This document shows, in pieces, positions 9,239-17,916 of a DNA stretch of 64,000 nucleotides. Each line of letters begins with the position of its first letter. Position 1 is the stretch's first letter. Made by a program: the position numbers and the translations under genes. Below the pieces are notes generated by a model, which saw only the letters and a list, made by a program, of their open reading frames with translations, ran no database searches and was not told the DNA's origin. Origin of the DNA: Lederbergia citrisecunda (GTDB taxonomy: Bacteria; Bacillota; Bacilli; Bacillales; Bacillaceae_C); NCBI RefSeq assembly GCF_018343695.1, contig NZ_JAGYPJ010000001.1:693001-757000 (forward strand). The letters are read 5' to 3'.

Positions 9239-10402
9239 TAATGACCTTTTCAGAAAATGTTCTACTGAGAAAGCAGCTACTCCTAATGCTGTTGCAGGAA
9301 ATGCCGGATCGGAAAACAGTACTTTTACTTCAGATTGATGCGACGTCATCGCACGGTTTTTAACATAATCTTGTACCGTTTTTTCCATCCAAGGTTTGGC
9401 ACCTGATAAACGATTACCGACAATTATTTTTTGTGGATTTAGAGCATGTACTATATTCACAATCCCCATTCCAAGGTGAACGGCTGTTTCTTTTAATATT
9501 GCGATTGCTTGCTCATTCTCGTTTTCTGCAAGTTCAATGATTTGTTCAATATTTGCATTATCATCTGTGACCAATTGAAGCTCCAGTGCTTTTTGAATAA
9601 CGTATTGTTCAGAAGCATAAAGCTCCCAGCAACCGGTATTCCCACAACGACATGTTTCTCCGTACATATTAATTGTTATATGACCAAACTCACCTGAGAA
9701 ACCTGAAGATCCTCTATATAACTTTTCATTAATGATGATTCCCGTTCCAATTCCAATTCCTGTACTAATATAGACAAGATTATCTATATTCTTCCCAAGA
9801 CCAAACATTTTTTCTCCGTAGGCACCAGCATTTGCTTCGTTTTCGATTACGACAGGAATTTGGAATGCCTCTTCAATTACTTCTTTGATAGAAGAGTTTT
9901 TCCAGCCTAAATTGGGGGCTAGTACTACTGAACTGTTATTATCAACAATTCCTGGAGCTCCTATTCCAATCCCGACAATGCCATATGGTGTATTAGGAGC
10001 TTTAGACATTAATTCCTGGATATCATTATGAATTTGCTTCAATGTTTGCTCGAAAGAAGTTGGGATGAACGTATGTCTCTTTTTTTCAATGATATTTCCT
10101 TGCAGGTCGGTTAAAATTCCTAATATATAATTGACTCCTAAGTCGATGCCAATTGTGCATCCAGCGTGTTCGTTAAATACTAGCATGACGGGGCGTCTAC
10201 CGCCGCTAGAAACTCCTGGACCTGTTTCGAGGATTAGTTGTTCGTCAATCAATTCTGCAACCAATGTGGAAACAGTACCTTTATTCAATCCAGACTTAAG
10301 CGCAATGTCTGCACGTGAAATGGGCGCGTATTGAATAATTAATTGAAGCACAATCGTTTTATTCTCTTTTTTTATCAATTGTTGATTCCAAGTAGGATTC
10401 AT
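9212..10402 (-). CDS. xylR: Xylose operon repressor, ROK family
   Basis: This 396-residue cytoplasmic repressor carries an N-terminal winged helix-turn-helix (about residues 20-75: ISRADIALKSGLNKGTVSTL). A ROK sugar-kinase-like domain follows, with IGIDLGVNYILGIL, VGIGIGAPGIVD and the zinc-binding ROK signature region GEFGHITI ... CRCGNTGCWE. It is predicted to bind xylose as inducer and to repress xylAB. ATG ending at 10402 is chosen because AAGGAGA lies just upstream; the longer frame to 10510 would add a non-homologous, cysteine- and leucine-rich leader. It is divergent from xylA around the operator at 10455-10477, so it probably represses itself as well. Confidence 0.92.
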   Translation of the reverse strand: MNPTWNQQLIKKENKTIVLQLIIQYAPISRADIALKSGLNKGTVSTLVAELIDEQLILETGPGVSSGGRRPVMLVFNEHAGCTIGIDLGVNYILGILTDLQGNIIEKKRHTFIPTSFEQTLKQIHNDIQELMSKAPNTPYGIVGIGIGAPGIVDNNSSVVLAPNLGWKNSSIKEVIEEAFQIPVVIENEANAGAYGEKMFGLGKNIDNLVYISTGIGIGTGIIINEKLYRGSSGFSGEFGHITINMYGETCRCGNTGCWELYASEQYVIQKALELQLVTDDNANIEQIIELAENENEQAIAILKETAVHLGMGIVNIVHALNPQKIIVGNRLSGAKPWMEKTVQDYVKNRAMTSHQSEVKVLFSDPAFPATALGVAAFSVEHFLKRSLEKSIPTYE

Positions 10403-10454
10403 ACAGTCGTTCTCCTTTAAGACGTTCAAACTAAAATATATTTTATCACAAATA

Positions 10455-10477
10455 CTTTGTTTAATGAATAGACAAAG
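10455..10477. promoter_or_regulatory. Putative XylR operator
   Basis: The 23-bp imperfect palindrome has outer arms CTTTGT and ACAAAG and inner arms TTA/TAG. It lies between the divergent xylR and xylA genes and overlaps the -35 of the xylA promoter, as expected for a repressor site. Confidence 0.7.
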
Positions 10478-10498
10478 AAGAAAAGAAGATGTTATACT
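10469..10498 (+). promoter_or_regulatory. Putative sigma-A promoter of xylAB
   Basis: TAGACA (10469-10474), an 18-base spacer, then TATACT (10493-10498). The -35 is buried in the operator dyad; transcription would start about 75 bases before xylA. Confidence 0.6.
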
Positions 10499-10540
10499 AT
10501 TGGCAAGCAAGTAGTGGCGGATAGAAATACATAATAGTAA

Positions 10541-10555
10541 ATGTAAACGCCATCA
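10541..10555 (+). promoter_or_regulatory. cre site (CcpA-HPr-Ser-P) before xylA
   Basis: ATGTAAACGCCATCA matches the cre consensus WTGNAANCGNWNNCW at all but one defined position. It lies between the xylA promoter and start codon, a usual place for catabolite repression by transcription block. ptsH in this window encodes the HPr partner with Ser46. Confidence 0.75.
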
Positions 10556-10581
10556 TTAAAAAATATATGGAGGAGATAATT

Positions 10582-11907
10582 ATGGCATACTTTGATGAAA
10601 TCAACCAAATTCAGTATGAGGGATCTACATCTAAAAATCCTTTTGCCTTTAAGTATTACAATCCTGAAGAAAAGATCAATGGAAAGACAATGGAGGAAAT
10701 ACTCCGCTTTTCCGTTGCATATTGGCATACATTCACAGCAGATGGAACGGATCCATTTGGTGTTGGAACTGCCATTCGTCCGTGGGACCATCTCAAAGGG
10801 CTTGATCTAGCTAAGGCGCGTGTAGAAGCTGCTTTCGAATTATTTGAAAAATTAAATGTCCCTTTCTTCTGTTTTCATGATTCTGATATTGCACCTGAAG
10901 CAGACACATTAAAGGAAACATATGAACATCTTGATGTGATTACGGCAATGATTAAAGATTACATGAAAGATAGCAAAGTAAAATTACTTTGGAACACAGC
11001 GAACATGTTTACACATCCAAGATATGTACATGGAGCTGCAACTTCCAGTAATGCAGATGTTTTCGCTTTCGCAGCTGCAAAAGTGAAGAAAGGTTTAGAA
11101 ATCGGAAAAGAGCTTGGAGCTGAAAACTATGTATTCTGGGGCGGGCGTGAAGGATATGAAACGCTTCTTAATACAGATATGAAGCTAGAACTTGATAACT
11201 TGGCCCGTTTCTTCCATATGGCTGTTGATTATGCAAAGGAAATTGGTTTTGATGGACAGTTCTTAATTGAGCCTAAGCCAAAAGAACCGACAAAGCATCA
11301 ATATGACTTTGATGTCGCAACTGGACATGCGTTCCTACAAAACTATGGTTTGGAAAAATACTTCAAATTTAATGTTGAAGCAAATCATGCTACTCTTGCT
11401 GGACATACATTTGAACATGAATTACGAGTTGCACGTATTAATGGCATGCTCGGTTCTGTTGATGCCAACCAAGGTGACACATTAATTGGATGGGATACAG
11501 ATGAATTCCCTACTGACTTGTATTCTACAACTCTAGCAATGTATGAAATATTACTAAATGGCGGATTAGGAAAAGGTGGACTTAACTTCGACGCTAAAGT
11601 TCGCAGAGGTTCCTTTGAACCAGAAGACTTATTCCACGCACATATTGCAGGAATGGATAGCTTTGCGATTGGGTTAAAAGTTGCCGCTAAACTTTTAGAA
11701 GATCGTGTATTGGAAGATTTCGTCGCAGATCGTTACAGCAGCTACACTGAAGGAATTGGATTGGATATTGTGGAAGGAAGAGCAGATTTCCATAAGCTTG
11801 AAGAGTACGCACTTCAATTAGGTAATATTCAAAACCGTTCAGGAAGACAAGAAAGATTAAAAGCAATTGTCAATCAATACTTGCTTGAAACGCTTTCTGG
11901 GAAATAA
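10582..11907 (+). CDS. xylA: Xylose isomerase
   Basis: XylA converts D-xylose to D-xylulose in the cytoplasm. Length is 441 residues, as in B. subtilis. Metal- and substrate-binding motifs of the class II enzyme are present: [11 protein letters not shown] (catalytic His/Asp near residue 100), [31 protein letters not shown] (Glu/Lys near 232), [18 protein letters not shown] and GSVDANQGD. The ATG at 10582 follows GGAGGAGA at ideal spacing; the ATG at 10567 is part of that binding site. It is the first gene of xylAB, controlled by the upstream operator and cre. Confidence 0.97.
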   Translation: MAYFDEINQIQYEGSTSKNPFAFKYYNPEEKINGKTMEEILRFSVAYWHTFTADGTDPFGVGTAIRPWDHLKGLDLAKARVEAAFELFEKLNVPFFCFHDSDIAPEADTLKETYEHLDVITAMIKDYMKDSKVKLLWNTANMFTHPRYVHGAATSSNADVFAFAAAKVKKGLEIGKELGAENYVFWGGREGYETLLNTDMKLELDNLARFFHMAVDYAKEIGFDGQFLIEPKPKEPTKHQYDFDVATGHAFLQNYGLEKYFKFNVEANHATLAGHTFEHELRVARINGMLGSVDANQGDTLIGWDTDEFPTDLYSTTLAMYEILLNGGLGKGGLNFDAKVRRGSFEPEDLFHAHIAGMDSFAIGLKVAAKLLEDRVLEDFVADRYSSYTEGIGLDIVEGRADFHKLEEYALQLGNIQNRSGRQERLKAIVNQYLLETLSGK

Positions 11908-11918
11908 GTGATTACGCG

Positions 11919-11943
11919 TGCTGGAGTTGAAAAATTCCAGCAC
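11919..11943 (+). other. Intercistronic hairpin between xylA and xylB
   Basis: GTGCTGGA (11919-11926) pairs with TCCAGCAC (11936-11943) across a 9-base loop. No long U-run follows, so it is more likely an mRNA stability or processing element than a full terminator. Confidence 0.55.
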
Positions 11944-11967
11944 TTTCTATATGAGAGGGTGAGATCT

Positions 11968-13467
11968 GTGAAGTATGTGATTGGTGTTGATTTAGGAACG
12001 AGCGCGGTAAAAATATTGCTTATGAACCAGTACGGTGAAGTATGCCATGAAGTATCGAAGTCATATCCGTTAATTCAAGAGAAATCAGGCTATAGCGAAC
12101 AAGATCCTGAACAATGGGTTGAAAAAACAATTGTGGGCTTAAAAAAAATGGTTGATCAATTTAAGGGGAGTATTCAAGATATTGATGGGATTAGCTTTTC
12201 CGGACAAATGCATGGACTCGTGTTATTGGACAGTAACCACAATGTTCTGAGAAACGCAATTCTTTGGAATGACACAAGAACAACGGAGCAATGTAGAAAG
12301 ATTGAGGAAATTGTAGGTGTAGAAAGGCTTCTTGCTGTAACGAAAAATCCTGCACTTGAGGGATTTACGTTGCCAAAGATTTTATGGGTAAAAGAACACG
12401 AGTCAACTATATTTGAAAAGGCAACTGTATTCCTTCTTCCAAAAGATTATTTGCGCTATCGACTAACAGGACTTATCCATAGTGAATTTTCGGATGCAGC
12501 TGGAACATTGCTTTTAGATGTAGGGGAGAAGAAATGGAGCGAAGAAATTTGTGAGCTGTTAGGAATTGATATATCCCTTTGTCCACCGCTTGTATCATCA
12601 CATGAACAAACTGGCACAATTACAAGTGAAGTGGCTGAAAAAACAGGCTTATCACCTGACGTAAAAGTGTTTGCTGGTGGTGCGGATAATGCATGTGGAG
12701 CTATTGGCTCAGGCATTTTATCTGATGGAAAAACGTTATGCAGTATTGGAACGTCTGGAGTCGTTTTATCGTATGAACAAAGAAATGACCTTGATTTCGG
12801 TGGAAAGGTTCATTATTTTAACCATGGCGAAGAAAATGCTTATTACACGATGGGAGTAACACTTGCTGCTGGATACAGCTTAAGTTGGTTTAAAGATGTG
12901 TTCGCAAAAGACATTGATTTTGAAGAACTCCTAGACGGTATAGATGAAGTCCCGATTGGTGCAAATGGTTTACTTTTTACACCTTATATTGCCGGGGAAA
13001 GAACACCGCATGCAGATTCAGTTATTAGAGGAAGCTTTATCGGCATGGATGCATCTCACGAAAGAAGGGATTTTGTTAGAGCCGTCCTCGAAGGGATTAC
13101 ATTTTCATTAAATGAATCAATTGAGATATTTAGAGAGAACGGGAAAATGATAGAAACTGTTATTTCGATAGGTGGTGGAGCAAAAAATAATGCTTGGCTG
13201 CAAATGCAGGCTGATATTTTCAATGTGAACATCATGAAGCTAGTGAGTGAGCAAGGGCCAGGGATGGGAGCCGCTATGCTTGCTGCCTATGGCTGTGGTT
13301 GGTTTTCCACACTTAAAGAGTGCTCTGACAAATTTGTTCAAGTAAACGAAACATTTACACCGAACGAGGAAAATGTAGCATCTTATAAGAAATTGTTTAA
13401 CTTATATAAAAATGTTTACTCAAGTACAAAAGCATTAAATGAAGGATTGCAGGAATTTAGAAAATAA
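11968..13467 (+). CDS. xylB: Xylulokinase
   Basis: XylB phosphorylates D-xylulose to xylulose 5-phosphate for the pentose phosphate pathway. This FGGY-family kinase has 499 residues. Motifs in order: IGVDLGTSAVKILL (phosphate 1), FSGQMHGLVLLD, ILWNDTRTTEQC, DYLRYRLTG, AGGADNACGAIGSG, the adenosine region GTSGVV, and the FGGY C-terminal signature region ISIGGGAKNNAWLQMQADIF. GTG 11968 is chosen because GAGAGGGTGAG precedes it and homology starts there; an open frame extends upstream to 11908 through the hairpin. It lies 60 bases after xylA in the same operon. Confidence 0.96.
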   Translation: MKYVIGVDLGTSAVKILLMNQYGEVCHEVSKSYPLIQEKSGYSEQDPEQWVEKTIVGLKKMVDQFKGSIQDIDGISFSGQMHGLVLLDSNHNVLRNAILWNDTRTTEQCRKIEEIVGVERLLAVTKNPALEGFTLPKILWVKEHESTIFEKATVFLLPKDYLRYRLTGLIHSEFSDAAGTLLLDVGEKKWSEEICELLGIDISLCPPLVSSHEQTGTITSEVAEKTGLSPDVKVFAGGADNACGAIGSGILSDGKTLCSIGTSGVVLSYEQRNDLDFGGKVHYFNHGEENAYYTMGVTLAAGYSLSWFKDVFAKDIDFEELLDGIDEVPIGANGLLFTPYIAGERTPHADSVIRGSFIGMDASHERRDFVRAVLEGITFSLNESIEIFRENGKMIETVISIGGGAKNNAWLQMQADIFNVNIMKLVSEQGPGMGAAMLAAYGCGWFSTLKECSDKFVQVNETFTPNEENVASYKKLFNLYKNVYSSTKALNEGLQEFRK

Positions 13468-13499
13468 TAAAATGACCGTCAAAGTTGGCGGTCATTTTA
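13468..13499. terminator. Bidirectional terminator xylB / osmC-like gene
   Basis: TAAAATGACCG pairs with CGGTCATTTTA across a 10-base loop. It is T-rich on both sides and lies between convergent genes, overlapping the last codons of the OsmC-like gene. Confidence 0.8.
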
Positions 13500-13923
13500 T
13501 GTTCGCTTCAAGCTGGATGTCTACATTTCCTTTTAAAGCTCTAGAAATCATACAGCTTTTTTCTGCTTTTTCCGCAAGTTTTTGAGCAAGATCAATCCGT
13601 TCTCCCTCAGCTAAAATTACGGTTGGTCGGTGGATAATGGTTTTATATGTAATAACCCCTTTTTCAACTTCGACAATACCTTCCGATTCCATTGAAAGTT
13701 TAGAAACTGAAATAGCTGCGCGCTCCAACATCGCTGCAAGTGTAATGATATAACATGTAGCCGCAGCACCTAAGAGCATTTCATCAGGGTTTGTACCCAC
13801 TCCTGGTCCATCCATTTCAGGTGGAATAGATACTTTTGTTTTAAGATTCCCTGCATCAATGGTTCCGACACTATTACGTCCACCAGGCCAATCTGCTTTT
13901 AATAAAAATGAATGTAAAGCCAC
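13492..13923 (-). CDS. OsmC/Ohr family protein (thiol peroxidase-like)
   Basis: This 143-residue protein of the OsmC family is usually a cysteine-dependent peroxidase for organic hydroperoxides. The first family cysteine lies in PDEMLLGAAATCYIITLAAM (about residues 46-65) and the second in AEKSCMISRALKGNV (about 120-134). The spacing fits the subgroup annotated as SACOL1771-type peroxiredoxin. The ATG at 13923 is preceded on the minus strand by GGAGG. It is convergent with xylB and divergent from the M42 peptidase. Confidence 0.82.
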   Translation of the reverse strand: MALHSFLLKADWPGGRNSVGTIDAGNLKTKVSIPPEMDGPGVGTNPDEMLLGAAATCYIITLAAMLERAAISVSKLSMESEGIVEVEKGVITYKTIIHRPTVILAEGERIDLAQKLAEKAEKSCMISRALKGNVDIQLEANIK

Positions 13924-14000
13924 TTTAAAATCCTCCGTTTCATGAAACTCGTGTTATGATTATAACATCTAAGATCTTACTACATAAAGGAGTATGAATG

Positions 14001-15056
14001 ATGAGTGAATATCCTCAAGTAAAACATACTGTACAGTTAATTAAGGAATTAGTTTCGATTCCGAGCCCATCTGGTAATACACGAAAAGTGATTGATTTTT
14101 GCGAAGAGTATTTATCAGGCCTCAATCTTGAGATGAAAAGAAATCGAAAAGGTGGCTTGCTTATCACTGTTCCAGGAAAAAATACAGATCAACATAGAAT
14201 GTTGACGGCACATGTCGATACACTTGGAGCGATGGTAAAAGAAATTAAATCAAATGGAAGGTTAAAGCTTGCGATGATTGGCGGATTTCGCTGGAATTCA
14301 GTCGAAGGTGAGTATTGCGAAATTGAAACGGACTCGGGAAAAACATATACAGGAACAATATTGATGAAACAAACCTCTGTTCATGTATATAAAGACGCTG
14401 GGGAAGCAAAAAGAAATGAGCAAAATATTGAAGTAAGAATTGATGAAATAACTAATAGTGAAGAGGAAACAAGAAAACTTGGGATTAATGTTGGCGATTT
14501 CGTTTCATTTGATCCGCGTGTGCAAGTAACTGCAAGTGGTTTTATCAAATCAAGACATTTGGATGATAAAGCGAGCACGGCTATTTTACTGCAGTTAATT
14601 AAACATATTCATACCGAAAAGATTGAATTGCCTTATACTACTCATTTCTTAATTTCAAATAACGAGGAAATTGGATATGGTGGAAATGCTAATATCTCTC
14701 CGGAAACTGTAGAATATCTAGCGGTAGATATGGGAGCACTTGGTGAAGGGCAAGCATCAGATGAATACACGGTTTCCATTTGCGCAAAGGATTCTAGTGG
14801 TCCATATCATTACGGTTTAAGGAAGCATCTCGTTCAATTAGCGAAGGATCATAATATTGAATATAAAGTAGATATATATCCATATTACGGTTCTGATGCG
14901 TCTGCAGCGATAAATGCGGGGCATGATATCGTTCATGGTCTAGTCGGCCCTGGGATCGAATCGTCCCATGCATTCGAAAGGACCCATGAATCTTCACTTA
15001 TTAATACGGAAAAGCTTTTATTAGCTTATGTACAATCGCCGATTGTTAACATTTAA
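14001..15056 (+). CDS. M42 family metallopeptidase (glutamyl aminopeptidase-like)
   Basis: About 351 residues with the ligands of a two-metal M42 aminopeptidase: TAHVDTLGAMV (His and Asp), SRHLDDKAS (bridging Asp), NNEEIGYGG (catalytic Glu and ligand), AVDMG, and SSHAFERTH (last His). Relatives (PepA, YsdC, FrvX, TET peptidases) remove N-terminal residues from peptides and often form dodecamers. Compared with typical M42 proteins the middle domain (residues about 75-165) carries the usual PDZ-like insert. Three overlapping ATGs occur at 13994, 13998 and 14001. The first is out of frame and closes at once; 14001 is 8 bases from GGAG. Confidence 0.88.
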   Translation: MSEYPQVKHTVQLIKELVSIPSPSGNTRKVIDFCEEYLSGLNLEMKRNRKGGLLITVPGKNTDQHRMLTAHVDTLGAMVKEIKSNGRLKLAMIGGFRWNSVEGEYCEIETDSGKTYTGTILMKQTSVHVYKDAGEAKRNEQNIEVRIDEITNSEEETRKLGINVGDFVSFDPRVQVTASGFIKSRHLDDKASTAILLQLIKHIHTEKIELPYTTHFLISNNEEIGYGGNANISPETVEYLAVDMGALGEGQASDEYTVSICAKDSSGPYHYGLRKHLVQLAKDHNIEYKVDIYPYYGSDASAAINAGHDIVHGLVGPGIESSHAFERTHESSLINTEKLLLAYVQSPIVNI

Positions 15057-15098
15057 TTTGAAGTGAAAGTCTTTAATAAATAATGAAAAATTAATCAA

Positions 15099-15140
15099 TG
15101 TCCGGACTCGTGCAAACTATATGCAACGACTGTCCGGACA
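15099..15140. repeat. Strong palindromic hairpin with repeated self-complementary GTCCGGAC
   Basis: TGTCCGGAC (15099-15107) and GTCCGGACA (15132-15140) form the base. Inner arms TCGTGCA and TGCAACGA extend the stem with a bulge. There is no U-run after it. It lies between the M42 gene and the kinase gene, with no gene between. Confidence 0.6.
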
Positions 15141-15237
15141 AATGCATTTATTAATATGTTCGCAATTTATTCAATTTTCTTGATTTAGACCAATTTACGA
15201 GGAACATTCATATGTTAAGAAGGTGAAATAAAGTACT

Positions 15238-16185
15238 ATGGCTAATAAAACGAATTTCTCAGAAGATGAATTAAAGCAAATTCTTTCAAGTTATGACTTA
15301 GGAAACTACAAAGACTCTACGCCTTTTACAAGTGGAACCGTTCAAACAAATATTAAAGTAAAAACAACTAAAGGTCAGTTTGTTTTTAGATATTATGAAA
15401 ACCGTTCTGTACAATCAGCTTTATTCGAAACGAACTTTCTTGCCTATTTAAAAGATCATGATTTTCCCTGCCCAAAACCATTCTTAAATCAGTATGGAGA
15501 GTTTGTGGGAATTTATAAGCAGAAGCCATATGTTCTTTTTGAATATATGGAAGGAGAACATATTACTAATCCTAGTGAAAACCAAAAAACGCAACTGATT
15601 AAATTGGCAGCCGAGTTACATAATATTAGTAAAAATTATATTCCATTGTATAAAGAAGATCGATTGAATTATAGTGTTGTAACATGTAGAAAACTAGCAG
15701 AACAACAGGCAAAACAATTATGTACAAATAATGCGAAAGAAAAATTAAGATGGCTTGAAAAAGAATTAGAAAGCCTGGTTCTACCAGAATCATTACCTAA
15801 AGGGATTTGTCATTCTGACTTTCATTTTTCCAATATTCTTTATAAAGACGGTACATGTAAGGCGCTAATAGATTTTGACGATGCGAACTATACATACTTA
15901 TTATTTGATCTTATCGTCCTCATTGAATATGGCGCTTGGCAACATGATGTGGACGAATACCTTAATGTAAAAGAAGCGAAGAAAATAATATCAGAATATA
16001 TGAAGTATAGGCCATTAAGCGATATGGAAAAAAAGCATTTATTTGATATTTATAAATTGAGTATATTGATTGATTGTGTTAGGTATTTTGATAGAGGAGA
16101 AGTAGAAAATTTTTACGAAAGAAGAAAAATAGAATATCTAAATCATATAGGAAGAATGAAGTTTTTCGAAAACCTTTTCAGATAA
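15238..16185 (+). CDS. Phosphotransferase of the APH / homoserine kinase type II fold
   Basis: This 315-residue kinase-like protein has the aminoglycoside-phosphotransferase fold. The N-lobe has a glycine-containing loop (TPFTSGTVQTNIKVKT) and a lysine/arginine strand (GQFVFRYYE). Then comes the hinge-like YVLFEYMEGEHI (about residues 98-109), the catalytic loop ICHSDFHFSNILY (about 188-200) and the metal-binding IDFDDANY (about 209-216). The arrangement matches type II homoserine kinase (ThrB2) and choline/fructosamine kinase relatives, so the acceptor cannot be fixed. The ATG at 15238 follows AAGAAGGTGA. It stands alone before prfC. Confidence 0.75.
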   Translation: MANKTNFSEDELKQILSSYDLGNYKDSTPFTSGTVQTNIKVKTTKGQFVFRYYENRSVQSALFETNFLAYLKDHDFPCPKPFLNQYGEFVGIYKQKPYVLFEYMEGEHITNPSENQKTQLIKLAAELHNISKNYIPLYKEDRLNYSVVTCRKLAEQQAKQLCTNNAKEKLRWLEKELESLVLPESLPKGICHSDFHFSNILYKDGTCKALIDFDDANYTYLLFDLIVLIEYGAWQHDVDEYLNVKEAKKIISEYMKYRPLSDMEKKHLFDIYKLSILIDCVRYFDRGEVENFYERRKIEYLNHIGRMKFFENLFR

Positions 16186-16186
16186 A

Positions 16187-16220
16187 GCTGCTACTGCAGC
16201 AGTTTATGATTTTTTTTGAA
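16187..16220 (+). terminator. Probable intrinsic terminator after kinase gene
   Basis: AGCTGCT and AGCAG arms around ACTGC are followed within a few bases by a run of T (ATTTTTTTTG). The short stem makes it only probable. Confidence 0.5.
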
Positions 16221-16290
16221 CTAACCGTTGATATTCATTCTTGCAAGGAATATGATAGAAAAAGACTGAACAACGGAAGGAATTATGTGT

Positions 16291-17871
16291 ATGGCAAAAA
16301 CATTAAAAGCAGAAGTAGAATCGAGAAGAACTTTTGCGATTATCTCTCACCCAGATGCCGGAAAAACAACAATGACGGAGAAGCTTCTCTATTTTGGTGG
16401 AGCGATTCGTGATGCTGGTACTGTAAAAGGTAAAAAAACAGGAAAATATGCAACATCCGACTGGATGGAGATTGAGAAACAAAGAGGGATCTCAGTTACT
16501 TCGTCTGTTATGCAGTTTGATTATGAGGGTTTCAGAATTAATATATTGGATACTCCTGGACACCAAGATTTCAGTGAAGATACGTATCGAACACTTATGG
16601 CAGTAGATAGTGCAGTCATGATTATCGACTCTGCAAAAGGGATTGAGGAACAAACATTAAAATTATTTAAAGTATGTAGAATGCGGGGAATCCCGATTTT
16701 TACATTTATTAATAAATTGGATCGACAAGGACGGACTCCACTCGAGTTACTTGCAGAATTGGAGGAAGTGCTAGGAATCGAATCGTATCCAATGAATTGG
16801 CCCATTGGAATGGGGAAAGAGTTTTATGGCATTTATGATCGCTATAACAGCAGAATAGAACAATTCAGAGTCGATGAGGATCAAAGATTTTTGGAATTGG
16901 ATGAGGATGGCGAAATACTTGGAGATCATCCTTTAAAAGAATCGGACTTATATACTCAAGCTTTGGAAGAGATCATGTTATTGGAAGAAGCCGGAAACGA
17001 GTTCTCAGTAGAAAAAATAAATAACGGAACATTGTCTCCTGTATTTTTCGGTAGTGCCTTAACTAATTTTGGCGTCCAAACATTTTTAGAAACCTATTTG
17101 AAATTTGCTCCGTCTCCTCAACCAAGGATGACAAATGAAGGGGAAATTGATCCATCTTCCGAAGGTTTTTCAGGTTTTATTTTTAAAATTCAAGCGAATA
17201 TGAACCCTGCTCACCGTGATCGCATAGCTTTTGTCAGAATATGTTCTGGTCAATTTGAACGTGGCATGAATGTGGCTCTCACACGAACTGGAAAACAAAT
17301 CAAGCTTTCCCAGTCAACACAGTTCCTTGCTGATGATAGAAGCACTGTCAACGCAGCAGTCAGCGGCGATATCATTGGGCTATATGATACCGGGACGTAT
17401 CAAATCGGCGATACGATTTATGAAGGTAAGCAAAATATTCAATACGAGAAGTTACCTCAATTTACACCGGAATTATTTGTAAGAGTCACTGCAAAAAATG
17501 TAATGAAACAAAAAAGCTTCCATAAAGGTGTTGAGCAGCTAGTACAAGAAGGTGCTATCCAGCTTTATAAAACATACAGAATGGAAGATTATATTCTCGG
17601 TGCTGTAGGACAACTTCAATTTGAGGTTTTTGAACACAGAATGAAAAATGAATATAATTCCGATGTCATTATGGAATCAATCGGATCAAAAATCGCAAGA
17701 TGGATTGAAAACGACAAAATAGATGAATCACTTTCAAGTCAAAGAAGTCTACTCGTTAAAGATCGATTTGATAAACCTTTATTCCTATTTGAAAATGATT
17801 TTGCTTTGCGTTGGTTCCAAGATAAGAACCCTGATATTAAATTGTACAATCCGATGGATGAACATGATTGA
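16291..17871 (+). CDS. prfC: Peptide chain release factor 3
   Basis: RF3 is a ribosomal translational GTPase that recycles RF1/RF2 after termination. Length is 526 residues. G1 [15 protein letters not shown] (about 18-32), G2 region [13 protein letters not shown]3 [15 protein letters not shown]4 INKLDR and the domain II/III segments typical of PrfC rather than EF-G ([40 protein letters not shown]) are all present. ATG 16291 is 10 bases after GGAAGG; ATG 16285 is only 4 away. It is monocistronic, with its own terminator, which is also where a group II intron has inserted. Confidence 0.96.
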   Translation: MAKTLKAEVESRRTFAIISHPDAGKTTMTEKLLYFGGAIRDAGTVKGKKTGKYATSDWMEIEKQRGISVTSSVMQFDYEGFRINILDTPGHQDFSEDTYRTLMAVDSAVMIIDSAKGIEEQTLKLFKVCRMRGIPIFTFINKLDRQGRTPLELLAELEEVLGIESYPMNWPIGMGKEFYGIYDRYNSRIEQFRVDEDQRFLELDEDGEILGDHPLKESDLYTQALEEIMLLEEAGNEFSVEKINNGTLSPVFFGSALTNFGVQTFLETYLKFAPSPQPRMTNEGEIDPSSEGFSGFIFKIQANMNPAHRDRIAFVRICSGQFERGMNVALTRTGKQIKLSQSTQFLADDRSTVNAAVSGDIIGLYDTGTYQIGDTIYEGKQNIQYEKLPQFTPELFVRVTAKNVMKQKSFHKGVEQLVQEGAIQLYKTYRMEDYILGAVGQLQFEVFEHRMKNEYNSDVIMESIGSKIARWIENDKIDESLSSQRSLLVKDRFDKPLFLFENDFALRWFQDKNPDIKLYNPMDEHD

Positions 17872-17881
17872 GTTATAAAAA

Positions 17882-17916
17882 GTAGTGTCTTTGTGAAAAC
17901 AAGACACTACCTTTTT
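17882..17916 (+). terminator. prfC terminator, target of the intron
   Basis: GTAGTGTCTT (17882-17891) pairs perfectly with AAGACACTAC (17901-17910), followed by CTTTTT. The intron begins at the very next bases. Confidence 0.9.
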
